Part shown: one piece after another, positions 20,464 through 31,511 of the stretch
Layout of the letters: every line of letters starts with the position of its first letter
Numbering within the stretch: position 1 is the first letter of the stretch
From: Incurvaria masculella
Lineage: Eukaryota > Arthropoda > Insecta > Lepidoptera > Incurvariidae
Assembly (NCBI GenBank): GCA_946894095.1
Contig: OX335645.2
Span: 19,739,001 to 19,803,000 of the forward strand
Direction of reading: 5' to 3'
Length of the DNA stretch: 64,000 nucleotides
Notes under the pieces: generated by a model
What the model saw: the letters and a program-made list of their open reading frames with translations, nothing else
Told to the model about the DNA's origin: nothing
Database searches by the model: none
Position numbers and translations under genes: made by a program

Positions 20464-21089
20464 TTCTCGATATGTCCATCGCCAATATCTGCATCGCCAA
20501 TATATACATCGCCAATATCTCCATCGCCGGCGACGCATCTGTGGCCCGGCCGCAGATCCGTCGCCAACGACCGGAGGCGCATATGCGTCGCAAAAATCTG
20601 GTTGCGCAGATGCGTGGCCAAAGTGGGTATGGTAATATGTAAATTAAATTGGGTTAAATAATGGTAGGTTATGTTATTTAGGTTATGTTAGGTTAAATTA
20701 GGTTAGGTTAGGTTTTATTAGATTAGATTAGGTTAGGTTTGGTTAAATGTCCCGACCCGCCATACGCCTTCGCACTCCCACCTAAAGTGGCGATGGATCG
20801 GCGAAGGGTCCGCAGCTGCATCGCCAGTAACGGAGCTGCGGCCGGACCGCAGATGCGTCGCCGGCGAAGGAGATATTGGCGATGCATATGTTGGCGATGC
20901 AGATATTGAAGATGAATATATGATGCAGCTCCTTAGCGACGCATCTGCAGTCCAGCCGCAGCTTCGTCGCTGGCAAAGCAACTGCGGCCGGACCGCAGAT
21001 GCGTCGCCGGCGATGGAGATATTGGCGATGCATATGCTAGCGATGCACATATTGGCGATGAAGCTTGGCGACGGAGATATTGGCGATGT
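20464..21089. repeat. GGCGATG-rich inverted and tandem repeat array
   Basis: Left arm (20475-20560) carries CATCGCCAATATCT repeated three to four times, followed by CCATCGCCGGCGACGCATCT. Right arm (20790-21089) carries the reverse-complement motifs in two direct units of about 145 bp. Both units contain CGGCCGGACCGCAGATGCGT, CGCCGGCGA and GGAGATATTGGCGATGCATA. The arms are separated by a TTAGG-like tract. Open frames across it are by-products of the repeat. It ends about 180 bp upstream of the ATG4 start codon. Confidence 0.8.
20655..20745 (+). repeat. degenerate TTAGG-type tract
   Basis: Several TTAGGTTAGG blocks are interspersed with GGTTATGTTA and TTAGATTAGA variants. TTAGG is the insect telomere unit. 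Interstitial tracts of this kind are common in arthropod genomes and do not imply a chromosome end. Confidence 0.7.
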
Positions 21090-21231
21090 AAATGAACTCT
21101 AAACATGACAGTCCAAAGCCAAATATTTCGGAAAAGTGACAGACAGCTGATATCGCCTATAAACGCAAATAAACGTTTGTTATCGCGCGCAGTTTCTTGG
21201 TGGTTCGAAGGGGAATCTTTAGCCCTTGCGG

Positions 21232-21236
21232 TCAGT
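21232..21236 (+). promoter_or_regulatory. candidate initiator (TCAGT) for ATG4
   Basis: TCAGT, the arthropod initiator consensus, lies 36 nt before the chosen ATG4 start, in a moderately GC-rich stretch with no TATA box at -30. It would give a 5' leader of about 40 nt. Only the motif and position support it. Confidence 0.3.
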
Positions 21237-21271
21237 AGGTAGCGGAGACAGTTGCAGTAGCATGGTTGAGA

Positions 21272-24200
21272 ATGGACGCGATGTTTGACATGTCCTATTT
21301 GAGCGAGCCGAGCCCTGAGCCAGACGATATTCCGCAGACAAAGGAACCTATCTGGCTGCTCGGTCGCAAATACAACGCTATACAAGGTACGTGCTCCTTT
21401 TAGTGGCTAATTCTCTACGCCTCTGCTTCATGCTGCCTTCAGAAAAGATGGTGCCTTTGGTATTATATTATTTTAGTATGAAAAGGTCGTCAAGTTAATA
21501 AAAAACAAGCTATCCTTGAATATAGTAAAAATGATTATTCTGTTTATATTTTCGTATCAACCACTATTATATTCAATAATACAGTCTCTTGTTACCTATA
21601 AAAACCTTTCAACATTTCTAGAGATCGTTATACAAATATCAATAAATATTGTTACATTTACTTCCATGTTCCTTACAATCACATTAAGGTGGCCCAACCC
21701 GGCGGGCCTAACTCATTCGCGGGCACGGTACAAAACCGTGCTGTTGCGCTCTGGGACCTTCTCTGTTTCAAAGAATAAGACAGGCTCCGTGATGAGGAAG
21801 ATGCAACATGGCCACAAAAAAGACAATGTGCATAATGTATGATTTGGTAAGATTAACGAAAATTGTAATTTCAAAACGACTTATAGCTAAAAGTAAACCA
21901 CGACTGCTGTGGTCAAAAATCTAACAAAAACCAAATAGATCATAAATCTTGATTAAATAAGCTATGTCTGATGACTAATCTTTTTACGATGTTCTTACTT
22001 TATCATTGCGTAATCCACCTCCAAAGTTATTGTTTACAACGCGCGCAAAATTCGAACTTTCGTACCTGAGAACTTAGAAACCAAACACAATTTTACAATG
22101 CCAATGGTCATCAGACATCTAGTTCGATCAAATAAAGCTATTTTGAGCAAAATTTTGGATCTCTGACAAGAAATATGGGCGTGATCTTCTTTCTCCTTTT
22201 GTATGGGGAGATGAGCGGGATGGGCCACCTTAAAGGGCCATATCATTTTCTATTATCCTGTGTAATAAGAGCCCAGAGAATCATTAAGAAGTCATTTCAA
22301 TCATTTTGGATATATCCAAATTCCTACTTTAAAATTAATCCCTAGAAAAGCATTGGAAGGATCCTTCTTTAATGAGTATGACTATTAGGGAATAGAATGA
22401 ATTATGAGAAGAATATAGACTAGTAGGGATTGTCCTAGCCAACGTGTGCTCGATGATGAGAATTGAAATGTACAAAGATACAGAGAGCATAATATTGTCC
22501 TGCACTTGCCATTATCCTTGTTGCAGTGCAATCTTCGGCAGCACATATACAGAGAGCTCAGAGAATTATGACTTAGAGGGTACTTATAGGCAAACGGACA
22601 GACATAGTAACTTTGCCTACAGAACCCTAAAATAGCTAATATTCCTTAAATGGTATTTTCTTATGCTTCAGAACTGGAACGAATAAGGCGAAACATAACA
22701 TCCATAATATGGTGCACATACCGCAAGGGCTTCGTGCCGATCGGCGACAACGGGCTGACATCGGACAAGGGCTGGGGTTGCATGCTGCGCTGCGGGCAGA
22801 TGGTACTCGGCATGGCGCTCTGTCGCGTGCACCTCGCTCCTGATTGGACCTGGTCACCGGAGACTCGGTAAACATTTAGATTTCTTAATGTGTCAGTAAA
22901 AAAGAAGTTTTACGTGCCTGATTTCGAGTTGCATCAAAATTATAATGAACACCACATTTTTCTTCGAATCTCCAGAGCAAAGACATATCCGCCTTTGCTC
23001 TGATTATGTTATTTTGTGATTGATTGCCCTGTAGTATTTTGTCTAATAAAACCATTTTTTTTCTTATTATTCATAACCACACCAAATTCTATCAAACAAG
23101 TGATTGCCCCTAAAATGAGTTTAAAAAAATCCTGCAGCTATGTTTACAAAATTTCTGGCCGCAGGGATCCAACATATCTAAAGATTATTCAGCGCTTAGA
23201 GGAGCGCAAGCAGGCACCGTACTCCATTCACCAGATCGCGCTGATGGGCGCCTGCGAGGGAAAAGAGGTTGGCCAATGGTTTGGGCCAAATACTGTCGCA
23301 CAAGTACTCAGGTGAGTGTCTAGTTTTCTGCAGATCAGCGTAGTTTGGATAAATCCATTTAATGTGGATTTAATTTTAATTTTAATTTTTAATTTTAATT
23401 TTAATTTAAACATTTAATGGTGGCGCTCACCGCCTTAGGACTGCCATGGAATAAAAATCTATATCTCAATATTACTAGATCATGGTTATTAGACTGATTT
23501 CTGAAGCCAGATCTGGGCTGCTTCTAATTACCAGATTTTTTTTTTTTTTTGGTGTTTAAACGCAGTCTTTGATTAAGTCAAGATATATGATAACTCTGAA
23601 AAGAAAATATTCTGTATCTGTGTTATTTTTTAAATAAATGTTCATACTAAAATATTCAACACAAGTAAAATGATATTTCTATCGACATAAATCTAAACTA
23701 TTTCTAACATTAGGCCAAAAAATTTCACTCGTATGATTAAATCTTTAAAAGGCTGTAATATATTTTATATTATTTATTTATGACAATGAATATTATTTAT
23801 GACGAGGGCTCTGTACACCTGAATATTATTAATTAATGTATTTTATATATTTTTGTGTTAATAATCTAAAATTGTACTTAATATTATGACAAGGGCTTTT
23901 AACACCTAAATTACACCAAAATTTTCATGACCTTTAACTTTGGCAATTTATAATTATGTTGTTTAAATCAATTAATTAAGATTATTTATTACGCTCTTAA
24001 CCTCGGTTTACTGCTCTTTCTTTGTGTTGTTAATGCAATGTATTTTAACCATGAATATTGTAAATGACAATTTCAAGTGTAGTTTACTACCATATGACTG
24101 TTGATTTAAAATAAATATATATAAAAAATCCAATCTGAGCTAAAACTTAACACCAGTTGATTTCATACAAACAAAATATTTAAGTTGAAATGCATATGTT

Positions 24201-27200
24201 TTATTTTATTGTTCACATCTTTTACACATATTCATGCAAGGTGGGTGTGTCCATGTAAGGCATAGAAGATCAGTGTCACGCGCGATGGATAGGTGCTCAT
24301 CAATAAATGCACAAAATGAAATAAATCAGTGTAAAATATTGACTTTTTTGCACTTTTAGGCTTCAAATTATGAAATACAACTAGTTTTATACATTTTCGG
24401 AAACTAATAAATATGTGCGGGAATGCAGACTTATTATCACACATAGGACCAATAATATTTTTGAATCTAACCAACTTCTGACTAATTGAGACCATGGTCA
24501 GTCCACCCTTATTAGATCAACAAATTGATGGTAACATAAAGTTTAGCTTGGTAATCTCTTCAACCTTACACTTTTGTAATAAAACGTTTAAATTTCAGAA
24601 AGTTGGTAGTCTATGATAAATGGAGCTCGCTCGTAGTCCACGTGGCTCTAGATAACACCGTTGTGAGAGATGATATACGTGAGTACATATACATACATCA
24701 ATACATCTACCTTTGAAATCACAATGAGAGCTTAGTACGTTTGAAATATGCTGAAAAATCAAGCTAAATTTTGATAATCAAAGAAAACATTTGTAATTTC
24801 TTTATTAAGGTACTGCAGAAATCTTTTATCGTTTACAAGTACATCTTATTATACCCAATACCATGGCATGTATACCTATGCGTTTTAATGTATCAGTGTT
24901 ATCATTGTATGTAGTTACATGTTGTCAATGACTTAAGATCATAGTAAATACTAGTAAATATTTAAAATTTTGTTTTCATTACAAAACGGTCCAAAATGTA
25001 TGTAAATGGTATTTTCCTTCATTCCGGTTTGTATGCCTGAATGCACGTGGCATTAATGCGGAAGGACAGTGCAGCAATGCGAGCTGAAAAGCGCCGCGGG
25101 CGATGCGGAGGCGGTGCGGCCTGACTGGATGCCGTTGCTTCTGATCGTGCCGCTGCGGCTCGGGCTCAGCGAAATCAACCCCATCTACATGCCCGGTCTT
25201 AAGGTACAGACTCTCTTAATCTCCACCAGATCCACTCAAGCGGCCCGTAGTCTCTTGCGATCATAGGTTCGAAACCCGGAGCATAGAATAATTAAGAATC
25301 CAAATAGAAAAGCCACTTCCTACCTCCACTCTGAAATCTCCTTACATCCCCTGCTCTCATCACGAAACATTGGCATAGAGATGAGCATACTAAAATCGGC
25401 AGGTTGCCGTAAACGTGCCCGTTACATCATCTCTGAGAGAATCAGTCATTTATGTTCGGTTCCATGCCTAGTTCCGTTGAAACACATTCATACATATGAA
25501 CAACACACTTAATATACTTAGGCTGTCGTGTTGTCACAGGAAATCTAAGATTTGATCACAATTTTGCACGGCCTTTCCAATTAAACTAGCGAAATTGTCT
25601 TCCGGGCCCTAACGTTACCCTACCTAACTTAGTTAGATTTTAATCAAAATCACTTGAGAAAGCTTCCATCTATGTCTGTATGTTTTGATTTTTTCATAAA
25701 TATTTGTATTTTTCACAAAAAAAAGACAACTCCAATCTAAAAGGTATATTAAGAAAATTACGATATATTTAAAAAACCGAGTAAAACTTTAAGAGCATGT
25801 AAATAGTTATCGCCCTTAGTATGGGGAATTGATAGGGTAACGACACTCTAAACATTTGCAAATTCACATACCACCTTCATTTGTTGTTCTTTTACGCTTG
25901 CTATGCTAGTGATGAGCAAAATAACAAAAAATATATGATTTCATCCTTAAAATCTCATTGAATGACAGATATGCTTCGAGTCAGCGCAGTCGGTGGGGGT
26001 GATCGGGGGGAAGCCCAACCAGGCGCTGTACCTCGTGGGCTGCGTTGGGGACGAGGTCATATACCTGGATCCGCACACTACGCAGAAGTCGGGACCAGTT
26101 GAGGTAAGCCTCTAAGTATTCTTGTTATAAATAATACACAAATTGTTAACATAATACATGGCAAAATATTCGTTTTATAATTCAATTGTCACCTATTACA
26201 TCAGTCATTGAAGTCAATATTTTTGCATAAACTGAAAACCCTCTCAAATCTGTGGATTAATCTGTGAAACTCATTAGTTTCGTTCGTTCTTCGATCCAAG
26301 CTGGCTCAAGAGAATGAATATTATGTGTATGTTTAGTTGATTATAATGTTATGTCCATATTTCGCACGTTTTTTTTTGTTTCCAATTCAATATCTTAATG
26401 AACTGTTTCAGAACAAAGTGACGGACGACCAAAAAGAAATGGACAGCTCATACCACTGCAAATATGCCTCAAGAATACCTTTCCTGGCCATGGATCCTTC
26501 AGTAGCAGTGGTTAGATATTCTCTTTTTTATTTAAGATAAGGGGAGTATTCTGCATCATTGCCATTCATTTATCAGGTTTTTATGAAAGCAACATAATTG
26601 TATGTTTTGTACCCTATATTTTGTATGCTTTTGTTATGGCATTACCATTTTTCTGGTATGAGCAAGTCCATAATATGTACCAGGAAATGATGTACTCGAA
26701 AGATCCCCAGAAAATAAACATTGAGAGAAAGAATCAACAGGAAAGTAAAGTCGCCACCCACTACACTATTGTGGTCCCCCCTGATTTAAGCAAAACATTT
26801 TTAAATGGGGATTAATTTATGAATAAAGTTTTTTTCATTGGCTTACATTACACCTAATATAACCTTAGTCCCATAAGGGGTTACAGTAAGTTCAAAGGTA
26901 ATTGTTTTCTCAATTATTATACCAGGAGTTCTATGATAATACTAGATGCATCATATAATTGGTCCGTATTTCAATAATTTATCAGTTTCATCTACCCATT
27001 CAACATCTTCCCTGTGCCTTCATAAAAAATATACACATGAATTCACGTACACAACGAGACACAACACGAACTGGTCTCTCTTAAATCTGCTGTTTCATAC
27101 TACTAGTAGTCTGTACTTGGTTCTGGCTATGTTAAAGTATGGGTAGGCAATCATTTAAGGATTTGCGTGCAAAGCGGCTTTGCAATTCTTAAATGAATTT

Positions 27201-29128
27201 TATAAAGCAATGCGTGTTGTCACTTTATCACTGAGACACCCCCGTCAACACAACAATTGTCACCCCACCCGTGTGAGATTTAAGGATCGCCCCACCATAT
27301 TGTCGACCGAATCATAAGAAAGGGCATGCTATATAATGTTATTTCTTTGCTCTTCAAGCAAGGATCAAGACAACTTCAGCTATGTCAGTATAAAGCTTGT
27401 TTAATAATCTTTAACCTCCAATGGGCATCCGTGTATTCCTACATGGATAGTGTTGCATTTCAGGATCGAGATTGGTAGAGAGATGGATCGTGAGCGGAAA
27501 AATAGTTCGTGCAAGCCTGAAACCTAAGGCTATTTTAAGCATATTTTATAATTAACTGAGAGGGCAACACAAAAATTCTAAAATATGTTTGTGTATTACA
27601 GTGTTTTCTGTGCAAGTCGCGGACAGAGTTCGAGGAGCTGTGCTCGACGATACAAGACAAACTCATGCGCGAGAGCCAACCACTTTTCGAGATGTGTGCG
27701 GAGCGACCGTCGCACTGGGGGCCCGCTGCCGACATAGACCTCGCCGGGGCCACCGCCTTCACAGGTCACAATGCATACATACAATTTTTTTTATAGAACT
27801 GGAAATGGCTGCCTAATGTCACGCTTGCTGCAATGATATTAGGCCATCATTGCACATTCCCGAAAGTATAGGGGCACTCATTCAAACTTATTTTCACGGT
27901 ATGGCGCTCCAAGAATATATTCCAAGACATGTTTGAAAACTTACGGCTTTTCACGCGGCAGGAGGAGACATTCTCCGACGTTTCGAGCTGATCATTCAAC
28001 CGCTACGTCCGTACGCAGCAGCCGACTGTTTACAAAACTAAAAATATCGTGATAATGGTTGTGTTCTTTGGTGCATGAAAATAAAAATTAATTTGAAAAA
28101 AAAAAAAAAAATTTTGAGCGTACGAATATGATGAAATTGTAACTATATTTGGTTGTGGCATAAACATTGAAATTTGAATTGCCACTGCAACCATCATTTA
28201 TTTAATGTGATGGTACCGACCCGTGTGGGATTAACCCTACCACCTATTATTTGAAAGGAATCTGCAGCTTTACGTGGAATGCGAATTCCAACAGCCAAAT
28301 CCTATAGTCACCTCTTACGATACGCATGGGAAGAAATGCAGTCTTTTGCCTCTTGCCTTCCACCACATACCCAGAGCACAATCCATTTGAAGTAGTACCC
28401 CTACAGATGCCATATCAGGACTTTCCCTTTTTAATCATGGCTACATTGCCATTTCAATAAAAAGGATAAACATGGATCATATTTGATTGCCGTTTCGTAC
28501 ATCTCTTATTCAATGTGATGTGTATATCTAAGGGCTCGTACCCATACTATGTGGTCGATTTAGGGGTGGGGCGAGGTTTGCAAAATACCAGCGACAAGGA
28601 GGGAGGAGGGGGGGGTTTGTGCTGAGTCACGTAATATTCATGTGGTCAATAATATTGGCCGTAAATGAACTAGAATGAAATAAAACCATTAACACCTGTG
28701 AGCTTAGTTTTCATTTCCTGCCGATTCACTACCTTATACCGTTCACACCACACTAAGATCTCAAATATGGATGAAATAGGACAAAAGTAGTCATTTCTTT
28801 ATAAAAAAATCTCTATTTTATAGTATTTAGAATACTTGAAGCGAATGCTATGAATGCTATTAAATGCTTTGAATTGCTATGAAGCGAGCGCTTCATAGCA
28901 ATTGCATTGGAATGCGCTACTGGACTTTTGAATGCGACTTTACATTTCCATCTCCCTTGTGTTCTAAACCCTCTTCAAAAAAGACCACAGGGCTAGACTA
29001 TCTGGGGGAGGCCCGTTTGAAAAACGTTTAATTTGCGCTGTAAATAATTCCCTATCTTGATTTCAGATTTCGACGACTTGGACCGACAATTTGATGACTC
29101 TGACGACGAGTTCGAAATTTTGGGATAA
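21272..29128 (+). CDS. Atg4: Cysteine protease ATG4 (autophagin), nine exons, 376 aa
   Basis: Peptidase family C54 enzyme that trims Atg8/LC3 C-termini and removes them from lipid during autophagy in the cytosol. Coding exons: 21272-21386, 22672-22867, 23165-23311, 24599-24678, 25070-25203, 25969-26103, 26412-26510, 27602-27764 and 29067-29128. All junctions are GT-AG and the phases keep one frame. The catalytic Cys is at about residue 75 in [10 protein letters not shown], with Asp258 and His260 in [16 protein letters not shown] and FLAMDPS are further family blocks. The protein ends DEFEILG, keeping the FEIL Atg8-interacting motif of ATG4B-type proteins. Length fits the family (human ATG4B is 393 aa). 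Start: ATG at 21272; an earlier ATG at 21262 closes after eight codons. Exon 5 could start a few bases away, but only 25070 keeps frame. Confidence 0.95.
21688..22229. mobile_element. TTAA-flanked 542-bp MITE, copy 2 (ATG4 intron 1)
   Basis: Same length and ends as 1847-2388, with TTAA at 21684-21687 and 22230-22233. The two copies are nearly identical over the first ~130 bp and differ by scattered substitutions further in, so both insertions are fairly recent. Confidence 0.87.
22590..22632 (+). repeat. family A 3' remnant upstream of ATG4 exon 2
   Basis: CAAACGGACAGACATAGTAA followed by TTTGCCTACAGAACCCTAAAA resembles the last ~45 bp of family A, diverged. It ends 39 bp before the exon 2 acceptor. 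Confidence 0.45.
25235..25280 (+). repeat. tRNA-like fragment in ATG4 intron 5
   Basis: CAAGCGGCCCGTAGTC...ATAGGTTCGAAACCCGG contains a good box B (GGTTCGAAACC) at 25266-25276 but no matching cloverleaf. Probably a SINE head. Confidence 0.35.
25547..25850 (+). repeat. family C repeat, copy 3 (ATG4 intron 5)
   Basis: Carries the same ordered blocks as 12988-13400. An inner CGTTACCCTA (about 25613) and a terminal TAGGGTAACG (about 25843) are inverted relative to each other and may mark the true ends of a ~235-bp MITE. Confidence 0.8.
26577..26815 (+). other. unexplained open frame in ATG4 intron 7
   Basis: A plausible acceptor (CATTTATCAG|G) at 26576 opens about 79 codons. First comes a hydrophobic segment ([20 protein letters not shown]), then a charged tail ([17 protein letters not shown]...) ending in TAA at 26815, with AATAAA a few bases later at about 26821. 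It looks like a terminal exon: membrane segment, polar tail, stop and poly(A) signal. Its phase (1) does not fit ATG4 exon 7 (phase 0), so it is not a simple alternative ATG4 end. It may be a relic or the last exon of an unrecognised nested gene. Confidence 0.3.
27810..28475 (-). repeat. minus-strand SINE pieces in ATG4 intron 8
   Basis: Two separated pieces match the SINE reverse complement. One is 27825-27870 (GCAATGATATTAGGCC). The other is 28208-28470, with ACCCTACCACCTATTA, TTTACGTGGAATGCGAATTC and ATGCCATATCAGGACTTTCC. The DNA between them (27870-28205) is unrelated, so the first copy is interrupted or there are two partial copies. Confidence 0.6.
28550..28640. repeat. G-rich purine tract in ATG4 intron 8
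   Basis: AGGGGTGGGGCGAGG and GGAGGGAGGAGGGGGGGG are purine-rich runs followed by TGAGTCACG, an AP-1-like palindromic site. No function assigned. Confidence 0.4.
28872..28903. other. 14-bp-arm palindrome in ATG4 intron 8
   Basis: AATTGCTATGAAGC and GCTTCATAGCAATT pair perfectly around GAGC. The surrounding 28840-28925 has several further imperfect copies of GAATGCTATGAA/GAATGCG, so the palindrome sits in a small local repeat cluster. Confidence 0.8.
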
Positions 29129-29257
29129 GGTTCTAACCTACCTGCACATGTAATGGGAACACAAAGCCAGTCGATTTGACAAGAGTAAAGCAAAGACTAT
29201 TCGAGTTCTAAGGCCGTTGATTTCTAAAATAATTAATAGTATTTAAGAATATATAAA

Positions 29258-29280
29258 TATATATATATATATATATGTAT
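29258..29280. repeat. (AT)n microsatellite in ATG4 3' region
   Basis: About ten AT dinucleotides, ending ATATGTATCATAG, roughly 130 bp after the ATG4 stop. Confidence 0.85.
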
Positions 29281-29434
29281 CATAGTAAAGTTCGAATGGA
29301 ACTGACACTCAAAGGCAACTTAGTTCAGACAGATTTATATTTAATTGCTAATAGGTAGGAATTTCTTCACAACATTTTTTAATAAATGCTTTTGTACAAA
29401 TATTGCATGTATGATTTAATATACCACCGCAAGA

Positions 29435-29440
29435 AATAAA
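29435..29440 (+). terminator. AATAAA polyadenylation signal, ATG4
   Basis: AATAAA lies about 310 bp after the stop codon. A variant TTAATAAATG at about 29381 is an alternative. This gives a 3' UTR of roughly 270-330 nt. Confidence 0.5.
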
Positions 29441-29569
29441 AGTTTGCATGGAGATTCAATTTTGGCCGTCATTTGATTGTTTGGACAGGTATTGTTTGGC
29501 TGATGTTGCAGTAAAAAAAGTAATTAAATCGGTGCAGTGGTTTTAAAATGAGTTCCAAACTACATTTGT

Positions 29570-29910
29570 ATGCAGAGCACCAGTTTCCGGCCCTTAACGG
29601 CTGGTTCCCAGTTTTTTTGTTCATATAATACTTTAACATTGCCCCTCGAGGCATCCTCGCTGCAATCTGTACACAACTCGAGCTTTTCTTATACCGTTTC
29701 CGAGGGGATCCAGGGAGCTATGGAAATAATTATTCCCAGTACCACTAAATCCCTCGGTGCTAAAAGCCAGTTGGTTCAACGCGGAATGGAACAGGCGATG
29801 TTCTAATAAGAACGCAGCCCACCGTGCATGATTCCGTGCGTAAACACGACCTGAACCAGACGTATAGGTGCTGAAACAGGCCCTTAACGTAGCCTCCAGG
29901 GGACGCATTT
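29570..29910. other. moderately GC-rich segment, unassigned frames on both strands
   Basis: Frames of 78 codons (+, 29570-29806) and 91 codons (-, 29633-29908) overlap. The minus product has a plain globular composition but no recognised motif. It lies between the ATG4 3' end and a dead retrotransposon and may be transposon-derived. Confidence 0.25.
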
Positions 29911-30897
29911 AGGTAAGAGTGATTTCGAATTTGGCGCTAATTATTATCAACTCACCTTTGTAAATAGTTCATGTTTCCGAATTACTTGAACTTCATTTTA
30001 GTATGGTAAAAATCTGGTTTGTCCCATGAATACGTTGAAAGGTAAAAAAAATATTGTTTCCCGAAATCTTTAGGTTAACTCACTCTTGAACTCGAACTCA
30101 CCCTTACTTGAATGGGCCCCCGGATCCAGTAAGAGAGTAATAGCCAGAGCAAAGTTCGAGCATATCGAGAGAATTGGCGAGAACCTGATCAGCCACCTAA
30201 CAGGGAGCCGTCAAATTCTGGTCCCTCACCAAATCCGTTGAAGCGTAATTTTTGCCACTCCTCACTTCCACCATTGGAGCAGCATAACGTATCACTCACT
30301 TTTTCTACCAAAGAAAAGGCCGACCTTCTCGTCTCTTTGCGGCGAACTCACGCCTGGATGTTTGTGGCTCCATTCCGCCACCCACTCAGTGGCGTAACTA
30401 GCCTTCGAGCCTAGTGCAAAAAACATGCCATTATGAAATAAACCATTACTATCTTAATACCTAAGCTTATATAGAGCATATAGTTCGCCCGTGTCTAAAA
30501 AAGGCGATCGATCAGACCCGGCCAACTATCGACTTATAGCCATTACCTCTCTTTGCATAGTGATGGAGCGCATCATTAACTCTCAGTTGATGAAGTACCT
30601 AGAGAGCAATGAACTCCTCAGTGATCATCAATACGGCTTTCGTCCAAATCGGTCTGCTGTGGATCTCCTACTTTACGTCTCACATGAGATGGGCGATGCG
30701 CTCGAAAATCATGGTGAAGGTATGGCTATCGGCCTGGACATCGCAAAAGCACCTGATCGGGTCTGGCACGAGCCACTGTTTTCCAAGGCCTTCCACCCGA
30801 GTTGTGTGACTGGATTCTCGACTTTAAACGTCTTGGTTGACGATTGCTGCTCCAAAGCTGTCTGTGAAAGCTGGAGAATGCCCTGCGGCTCTGTGGC

Positions 30898-31511
30898 GTT
30901 AACATGGTAAGTTAACTCGCTGAGTGAATAGCAGGTGAACAGGCAAGATTGATTAAATCTGATGTTTAGTTTAGTAGATGGTCGCGGTTGTCCAAAGGTT
31001 GAAAGTTGCCCAGCGAGACATGGAGCGAGCCTTGCTGGGAATATCATTACGGGATATGGTGCGCAACGAGGCAATTCGCCAACGTACCAAAGTAGTAGAT
31101 ATTGGACACCGGGTGGCTGAGCTCAAATGGCAGTGGGCTGTTCACGTCAGCCGAAGAGACGACGACCGTTGGAGTAACTGTGTCCTACACTGGCGGCCAT
31201 GGACAGGAAAACAGAGTGTGAGAAGACCACCCGCCAGGTGGGACATCATTTTCCTTCGGCGGAAAGCAGTGGTTCTGTACCGCTGAGGGCCGGGAGGACT
31301 GGAGAAAATTGGAGATCAGTATGTCCAGCAGTGGACGCAAACACGCTGACTGACTGACAAATGTTTAGTTGCATTTCCTAGCATGCTGTTAAACGACGTT
31401 ATTCGGCCAAGTGAACTGAAATTTACCAGCTACTATGAAAATAAACGTAAGATTTAATCACTCTTGCCTGTTCACCTGCTATTCACTTGGGGAGTTAGTT
31501 ATCATGGTAAC
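30898..31511. mobile_element. ~614-bp element with ~75-bp inverted ends, nested in the retrotransposon
   Basis: The left end (GTTAACATGGTAAGTTAACT at 30898) and the reverse complement of the right end (GTTACCATGATAACTAACTC) match over about 75 bp, including AGTGAATAGCAGGTGAACAG and GGCAAGA-TGATTAAATCT. The retrotransposon frame stops at the left end and unrelated sequence begins. Inside lies the 3' end of a different non-LTR element (30978-31365). The transposon class is not known. Confidence 0.65.
30978..31365 (+). pseudogene. C-terminal fragment of a second non-LTR retrotransposon
   Basis: The frame 30978-31286 reads VAQRDMERALLGISLRDMV, RTKVVDIGHRVAELKWQWA and RPWTGKQSVRRPPARWD. This is the post-RT C-terminal domain common in lepidopteran endonuclease/RT retrotransposons. 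The 3' UTR (GTGGACGCAAACACGCTGAC) ends in GACT repeats. The same 3' end is at 15531-15675. Everything 5' of this domain is missing. Confidence 0.8.

Noticed and set aside
20655..20745. Telomere end
   Set aside because: The TTAGG-like tract is short, degenerate and interstitial, with unique gene sequence on the right and transposons on the left.
20372..21385. Several long overlapping frames with repeated HRQYLHRR- and IANI-like peptides
   Set aside because: They are translations of the GGCGATG repeat array in several phases, and the longest minus-strand one runs through the ATG4 first exon in antisense.
26577..26815. Alternative last exon of ATG4
   Set aside because: Its reading frame requires an upstream exon ending in phase 1, but exon 7 ends in phase 0; kept only as an unexplained frame.
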